This document shows, one piece after another, positions 60,398 to 64,000 of a DNA stretch of 64,000 nt. How positions within the stretch are numbered: position 1 is the stretch's first letter; the number at the start of each line of letters is the position of its first letter. The position numbers and the translations under genes were made by a program. The notes below the pieces were generated by a model that worked only from the letters and a program-made list of their open reading frames with translations, did not search any database and was not told the origin of the DNA. Source of the DNA: Rubrivivax sp. (lineage in GTDB: Bacteria; Pseudomonadota; Gammaproteobacteria; Burkholderiales; Burkholderiaceae_C); contig JALHPF010000005.1 in the NCBI GenBank assembly GCA_022842595.1, positions 1 through 64,000 of the forward strand, in the 5' to 3' direction.

Positions 60398-61021
60398 ATG
60401 CTGAACACGAACCACCTGCTTCCCGCTGCGGCGCTGGCTGTCCTGGCCACCCTGGCCCTGCCAGCGGCGGCCACCGCCACCCACACCGAACTGGCCCGGG
60501 GCGAAGAGATCGTGCAAGCCAAGTGCTTCATCTGCCACGGCGCGGAAGGCGAGAGTTCGAGCCCGGCCTTCCCGCGCCTGGCGGGGCAGAACCCCGCCTA
60601 CATGCTGCGCCAGCTGTCCGACTACAAGTCGGGCAAGCGCAAGAGCAGCACCATGCAGCCGATGGTCGAAGACCTGACCGAGTCCGACTTCAAGGCGCTG
60701 GGTGCCTTCTTTGCCAGCCGCACCACCCACGGCCACGAGGTGCAGGACCCCGAGCTGGCGGCGGTGGGCCTGTACATCTTCAAGCGCGGCAACCCCGACG
60801 CTGGCGTTGCCGCCTGCGCCAGCTGCCATGGCGCCAACGCCCATGGTTCGGAAAGCCTGCCGCGCCTGGCCGGCCAGCATGCACAGTACACGCTGAACCA
60901 GCTGAAGCTGTTCAACAAGCGCGAGCGCACCAACGACAACGCAGTGATGCATGGCATCGCCAGCAAGCTGACGGAACTGGAAGCCAAGGCCGTTTCCGCC
61001 TACCTCAGCGGGTTGAAGTAG
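60398..61021 (+). CDS. Di-haem cytochrome c (cytochrome c4-like)
   Basis: The 207-residue periplasmic protein has a signal peptide (LAVLATLALPAAATA) and two class I cytochrome domains with CFICH (43-47) and CASCH (140-144). Each is followed by FPRLAGQNPAYMLRQL or LPRLAGQHAQYTLNQL, which are cytochrome c4-type repeats. It starts 23 bases after the YeeE stop. It is a reasonable electron acceptor for SoxAX, SoxCD or FccAB, carrying electrons to a terminal oxidase. A copy of the dispersed repeat follows directly. Confidence 0.92.
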   Translation: MLNTNHLLPAAALAVLATLALPAAATATHTELARGEEIVQAKCFICHGAEGESSSPAFPRLAGQNPAYMLRQLSDYKSGKRKSSTMQPMVEDLTESDFKALGAFFASRTTHGHEVQDPELAAVGLYIFKRGNPDAGVAACASCHGANAHGSESLPRLAGQHAQYTLNQLKLFNKRERTNDNAVMHGIASKLTELEAKAVSAYLSGLK

Positions 61022-61023
61022 GG

Positions 61024-61168
61024 CCCCCGAGCTCGCTGGCACTCACTACCCCCCAAGAGGGGCGAGTCTGACGGGGAACAGTCCTTGAGGACTGTTCCTC
61101 GCCTACGAGCGCAGGCGGCATCCTCGCCGCCGGCCGTTCGCCTGCGGACCGGCAGAGCCGGATCCGCG
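61024..61168. repeat. Dispersed intergenic repeat, copy B
   Basis: About 145 bases sharing block order with the copy at 45499-45642: CCCCCGAGCTCGCTGGC, a GGGGCGAG block, GAACAGTCC-TTGA-GGACTGTTC, a GC-rich block and CGGACCGGCAGAGCCGGATCC. It fills the spacer between the convergent cytochrome c4 and fccB genes. The perfect nine-base arms are the same as in copy A, while the loop differs (TTGA against AGGC), which suggests structure is kept. Confidence 0.85.
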
Positions 61169-61230
61169 GCTTCGCTTGATGCTCAGGACCGGGTTGGCTA
61201 CGGCTCCGCCCGGCGTGCGGTCTCTCGGTT

Positions 61231-62532
61231 TCAGCCCAGGGCCAGCATGTCGTCCCAGATGTTGTCGGCCCAGCTCAGGGCATAGCGGCCCTCGATCTGG
61301 TTGGCACCCGCGGAGACACCGCCCGAACCCGGCACGGCCTTGAAGGTCTTGTCCTTCTCGTCGTACTGGTGCACCGAGGCGACGTGCACCACGTCCTTGG
61401 CCGTGACGAAGCTGTAGCAGGTGTTCATCACCACCGGCGTGGCGTTGACGGCCTCGCCCTTCAGCAGGTTGATGATGGCCGCGGCCGCCACCTTGGCATG
61501 CTGGTTGGCCATGTGGCCCGACTTGGGCATGGCCGGCGCCGAGAACGTGGCGTCGCCGAGTACGTGCACGCCGGGAACGGCCGTGCTTTCCATCGTCAGC
61601 CAGTTCACGCCCACCCAGCGGCTGTTCATGTTCACCAGGCCGGCGGTGCGGGCGATGTCGCCAGCGCGCTGCGGCGGGATGACGTTCAGCACGTCGGCCT
61701 TGACGTCCTCGAACTCGAACTTGGCGGTGTTGCCCGACACTTCCTTCACCTCGGAATTCGGCTTGTATTCGATGATGCCTTCGTAATGCTGCTTGAAGGC
61801 GCGTTCGAACAGGGCCTTCTTCGACTGGATTTCCGGGTTGGCATCGAACACCAGCACCTTGGCGCGCGGCTTGGCGGTCTTGAAGTAGCTGGCCACCATG
61901 CAGGCGCGTTCATACGGCCCGGGCGGGCAGCGGTAGGGCACCTTGGGGATCGACATCACGTAGACGCCGCCGTCGGGAATGGCCTCGAGCTGCTTGCGCA
62001 GCGCCACGGTCTGCGGGCCGGCCTTCCAGCTGTGGGCGATGCGGCCGCTGTCGACGGCGGCCTGCAGGCCGCCGACCTGGTCGTACATGAAGTCGATGCC
62101 GGGTGAAACGATCAGGCGGTCGTAGGCCAGTTCGGTGCCGCCGGCCAGCCGCACCTTCTTCGCCGTGGCGTCGATGGCAATCACGTCGCCCTGCACGAAC
62201 TTCACACCCATGGCCTTCAGGCCGTCGTAGCTGCGGCTGATATCGGCCATCTGCTTGTAGCCGCCCAGCACCAGATTCGACATCGGGCAGCTGATGAATC
62301 CGGCACTGCGTTCGACCAGCGTGACGTCGACGTTGCCGCCCCACATGCGCAGGTAGCGTGCCGCGGTGGTGCCGCCGAAGCCGCCGCCGACCACGACCAC
62401 ACGGCCGATGGGTTTGCTTCGTCCAAGGCTGCCCAGGCTGTCGATGCTGGCGCAACCGGCCAGCGCCAGGCTGCCGAAAGCCGCACCGGCGCCGAGCAGG
62501 CGGCGGCGGGAACTGTCTTGAAGCTTCGTCAT
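61231..62532 (-). CDS. fccB: Flavocytochrome c sulfide dehydrogenase flavoprotein FccB
   Basis: FccB oxidises sulfide in the periplasm and passes electrons to its cytochrome partner. The 433-residue product has a twin-arginine signal (SSRRRLLGAGAAFGSLALAGC) with a lipobox Cys27. FAD-binding VVVVGGGFGGTTAARYL follows. Cys82 lies where Allochromatium FccB links FAD covalently, and Cys202 (YRCPPGPYE) and Cys372 (NTCYS) match its redox disulfide. It lies 11 bases downstream of the small cytochrome gene on the same strand, forming an fccA-fccB pair. Its role is sulfide oxidation next to Sox. Confidence 0.94.
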   Translation of the reverse strand: MTKLQDSSRRRLLGAGAAFGSLALAGCASIDSLGSLGRSKPIGRVVVVGGGFGGTTAARYLRMWGGNVDVTLVERSAGFISCPMSNLVLGGYKQMADISRSYDGLKAMGVKFVQGDVIAIDATAKKVRLAGGTELAYDRLIVSPGIDFMYDQVGGLQAAVDSGRIAHSWKAGPQTVALRKQLEAIPDGGVYVMSIPKVPYRCPPGPYERACMVASYFKTAKPRAKVLVFDANPEIQSKKALFERAFKQHYEGIIEYKPNSEVKEVSGNTAKFEFEDVKADVLNVIPPQRAGDIARTAGLVNMNSRWVGVNWLTMESTAVPGVHVLGDATFSAPAMPKSGHMANQHAKVAAAAIINLLKGEAVNATPVVMNTCYSFVTAKDVVHVASVHQYDEKDKTFKAVPGSGGVSAGANQIEGRYALSWADNIWDDMLALG

Positions 62533-62543
62533 CGCGCGGTCCT

Positions 62544-62891
62544 TCACTTCTTGGGCTGCTTGGCAGCGAAATAACCGGCGATGAGCTTGATCTGCTCGGG
62601 GGTGTAGCCCTTGGCGATCTGGTGCATGATCGTTGCGGGCTGGTTGCCGTTCTTGTAGTCGTCGAGCATCGCGATCAGCTTGTCGGCCGGCATCCCGGCG
62701 ATCGGCTTCATGTCGCCGCGGGCGTTGCCGTTGACGCCATGGCAATTGGCGCAGGTGGCAGCCAGGTTGCGCGCCAGGTTGGGGTCGGCAGCATTCACGG
62801 CTTGCGCCAGGGCGGGCATCGCGGCCGCCATGGCGATGACCAGGGCCGCAGCCCGACAGGCATTGTGGAAGAGGGGCGGGTGAAACGACAT
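62544..62891 (-). CDS. fccA: Single-haem cytochrome subunit FccA-like
   Basis: The 115-residue protein has a signal peptide (AALVIAMAAAMPALAQA) and one CANCH haem site (47-51), then MKPIAGMPADKLIAMLDDYKNG, a c553-like fold. It is directly upstream of fccB, so it is the likely electron-accepting subunit of the sulfide dehydrogenase. It has one haem, unlike the two-haem FccA of Allochromatium. The start at 62891 follows a signal; the fccA and SoxH-like genes diverge across a 134-base spacer with a dyad. Confidence 0.9.
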   Translation of the reverse strand: MSFHPPLFHNACRAAALVIAMAAAMPALAQAVNAADPNLARNLAATCANCHGVNGNARGDMKPIAGMPADKLIAMLDDYKNGNQPATIMHQIAKGYTPEQIKLIAGYFAAKQPKK

Positions 62892-62996
62892 CAGGCTGAT
62901 CTCCGGCTGGGGGATGGGGCAAGTTTCGCAGCAACCGGCACCGACTGCAGGGCATCACCTCCTGCGCACAAATTCTGGCTTATATTGGTGCATGCA

Positions 62997-63010
62997 GATT
63001 CAGCAGAATC
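62997..63010. promoter_or_regulatory. Dyad between fccA and the SoxH-like gene
   Basis: GATTC-AGCA-GAATC is a perfect inverted repeat in the AT-richer centre of the divergent spacer. ATTC/GAAT half-sites are those of SqrR-type persulfide repressors, although those have an 8-base interval. It may be a site for the ArsR-type regulator at 51.6 kb. That is inference. Confidence 0.4.
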
Positions 63011-63025
63011 CCTGAGCAGGCTGCC

Positions 63026-63955
63026 GTGATCAGATGGCTCTGCGCTCTCTGGGCGGGTGTCATGTGCAGCCATCTGGCGGCCGAGCCCCTGCGTGCACAA
63101 GCGGTGGCGCCAGGGGTGTGGTTCGTGCAGGGTGAAGCGGCGCTGGGCTCGGCAGCCAACCGCAACTTCATCAGCAACGCGGGCTTCGTGGTCACGCGCG
63201 ACAGCGTGGTCGTGATCGACGCGCTGGGTTCACCCGCACTCGCCCAGGAACTGCTCGCCGAGATCCGGCGCATCACGCCGCTGCCGGTGCGCCATGTCAT
63301 CGTCACGCACTACCACGCCGACCACATCTACGGCCTGCAGGTCTTCAAGGACGCCGGCGCGCTGGTCATCGGCCAGCAGGGCGGTCGCGAGTACCTGACT
63401 TCAGACGCCGCGCAGCTGCGTCTGGCAGCCAGCCGCGAGGAGCTGTTTCCGTGGATCGACGAGAAGACGCGGCTGGTGCCCGCCGATCGCTGGCTCGTCG
63501 GTGGCGAAGTGCTCGAAGTCGGTGGTGAGCGTTTCGTCCTGCGCCATGCCGGGCCGGCGCACACGCCCGAAGACCTGGTGGTGATGGTCGAATCACGCGG
63601 CGTGCTGTTTGCTGGCGACCTGGTGTTCCGTGGCCGCATTCCCTTCGTCGGCCAAGCCGACAGCAGCCACTGGATCGACGCCCTGGGTGAACTGCTGCAG
63701 CTGGCGCCGCAGGTGGTGGTGCCCGGTCACGGGCCGCTGTCGTTCGAACCGCGGCAGGACCTGCAGACCACCCGTGACTATCTGGCTTATCTGCGCCAGA
63801 CCATGGGACGCGCCGCGCAGGACATGCAGCCCTTCGACGAAGCCTATGCCGCCACCGACTGGTCGCGCTTCGAATCGCTGCCGCTGTTCCGCGTGGCCAA
63901 CCGCATGAACGCCTACAACACCTACCTGCTGCTCGAGCGGCAGGGCGGCAAGTGA
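63026..63955 (+). CDS. SoxH-like metallo-beta-lactamase fold hydrolase
   Basis: The 309-residue periplasmic protein starts at a GTG and has a signal peptide (IRWLCALWAGVMCSHLAAE). The zinc-binding THYHADH is at residues 94-100 and further ligands lie in HAGPAHTPEDLV, FAGDLVF and VPGHG. This resembles SoxH and the quinoprotein-relay metallo-hydrolases (about 320 residues). SoxH is often found in sox clusters but is not essential there. It overlaps the next gene by GTGA at 63952, so it belongs to an operon that runs past the window. Confidence 0.88.
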   Translation: MIRWLCALWAGVMCSHLAAEPLRAQAVAPGVWFVQGEAALGSAANRNFISNAGFVVTRDSVVVIDALGSPALAQELLAEIRRITPLPVRHVIVTHYHADHIYGLQVFKDAGALVIGQQGGREYLTSDAAQLRLAASREELFPWIDEKTRLVPADRWLVGGEVLEVGGERFVLRHAGPAHTPEDLVVMVESRGVLFAGDLVFRGRIPFVGQADSSHWIDALGELLQLAPQVVVPGHGPLSFEPRQDLQTTRDYLAYLRQTMGRAAQDMQPFDEAYAATDWSRFESLPLFRVANRMNAYNTYLLLERQGGK

Positions 63956-64000
63956 CGCAGCGCCTGCGCCGCGGCCTGCTCATGGCCGGTGCTCTGGCTG
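63952..64000 (+). CDS. Start of a further exported protein (3' truncated by window edge)
   Basis: A GTG overlaps the previous stop (GTGA) and opens a frame of 16 visible residues: MTQRLRRGLLMAGALA. The basic n-region and hydrophobic stretch look like the beginning of a signal peptide. Only this can be said; the gene continues outside the window. Its coupling to the SoxH-like gene suggests a related periplasmic role. Confidence 0.5.
   Translation, partial: MTQRLRRGLLMAGALA

Noticed and set aside
1..64000. CRISPR arrays, rRNA, tRNA, insertion sequences and prophage genes
   Set aside because: No spaced direct repeats of CRISPR type, no cloverleaf-like or rRNA-like segment and no transposase or integrase motif was seen. 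A tRNA scan was not possible here.

Overview
The window is GC-rich, densely packed chromosomal DNA of a betaproteobacterium, most likely a Burkholderiales (Rubrivivax/Leptothrix/Methylibium-like) sulfur-oxidising heterotroph. The grounds are the cyanophycin genes, the Bug-type binding protein, the glutathione-dependent formaldehyde operon, the SoxCD-type sulfur oxidation cluster and the overall codon bias. This placement is inference from gene content; no rRNA or tRNA gene was found to anchor it. Fifty-nine coding features are listed, including one partial gene at each edge. No stretch without a gene exceeds about 215 bases.

Layout. 1-4.7 kb: the tail of a glycosylhydrolase-like gene, murQ, a NagX/HGSNAT-like membrane acyltransferase, rdgC, a VOC protein and an unknown lipoprotein. 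4.8-10.3 kb (minus strand): a cyanophycin operon, cphB-cphA plus a Mur ligase that lacks the ATP-grasp half. 10.4-16.5 kb: DUF427, TfoX-like and flavin reductase genes, then a secreted Ala/Pro/Glu-rich protein, a Bug-family binding protein and a TonB receptor on the minus strand. 16.5-20.6 kb: one giant gene with two complete TPR-membrane-GGDEF modules. 20.8-24.8 kb: frmA-fghA formaldehyde detoxification, an RlmN-like radical SAM enzyme and a DUF3667 membrane protein. 24.8-28.7 kb: a LysR regulator divergent from YciI-, SRPBCC- and MAPEG-type genes, then a serine hydrolase lipoprotein.

28.8-41.9 kb: a peptide-type ABC transporter (two permeases and one fused double ATPase, minus strand), divergent from an array of five paralogous family 5 substrate-binding proteins that overlap or nearly touch, followed by an acetoacetate-CoA ligase. 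A 31-bp tandem repeat sits at the ATPase stop codon. 44-47.9 kb: trxC, an M48 peptidase, a Crp-type regulator and two LuxR-type paralogues. 48.2-51.5 kb: a sixth binding protein coupled to a VanX-like dipeptidase and an LD-carboxypeptidase with a Tat signal, which looks like a murein-peptide salvage unit.

51.6-64 kb: a sulfur oxidation island. It holds an ArsR-type regulator, soxCDYZAX, an internal terminator, soxB, a periplasmic DsrE protein, a YeeE/TsuA-like thiosulfate transporter and a di-heme cytochrome. FccAB (sulfide dehydrogenase) lies on the opposite strand, and a SoxH-like metallo-hydrolase diverges from it. SoxYZ carries the sulfur substrate, SoxAX attaches it, SoxB releases sulfate and SoxCD oxidises the sulfane sulfur. 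FccAB would handle sulfide, and the small cytochromes would take the electrons. A diverged ~145-bp intergenic repeat occurs twice, each time between convergent genes.
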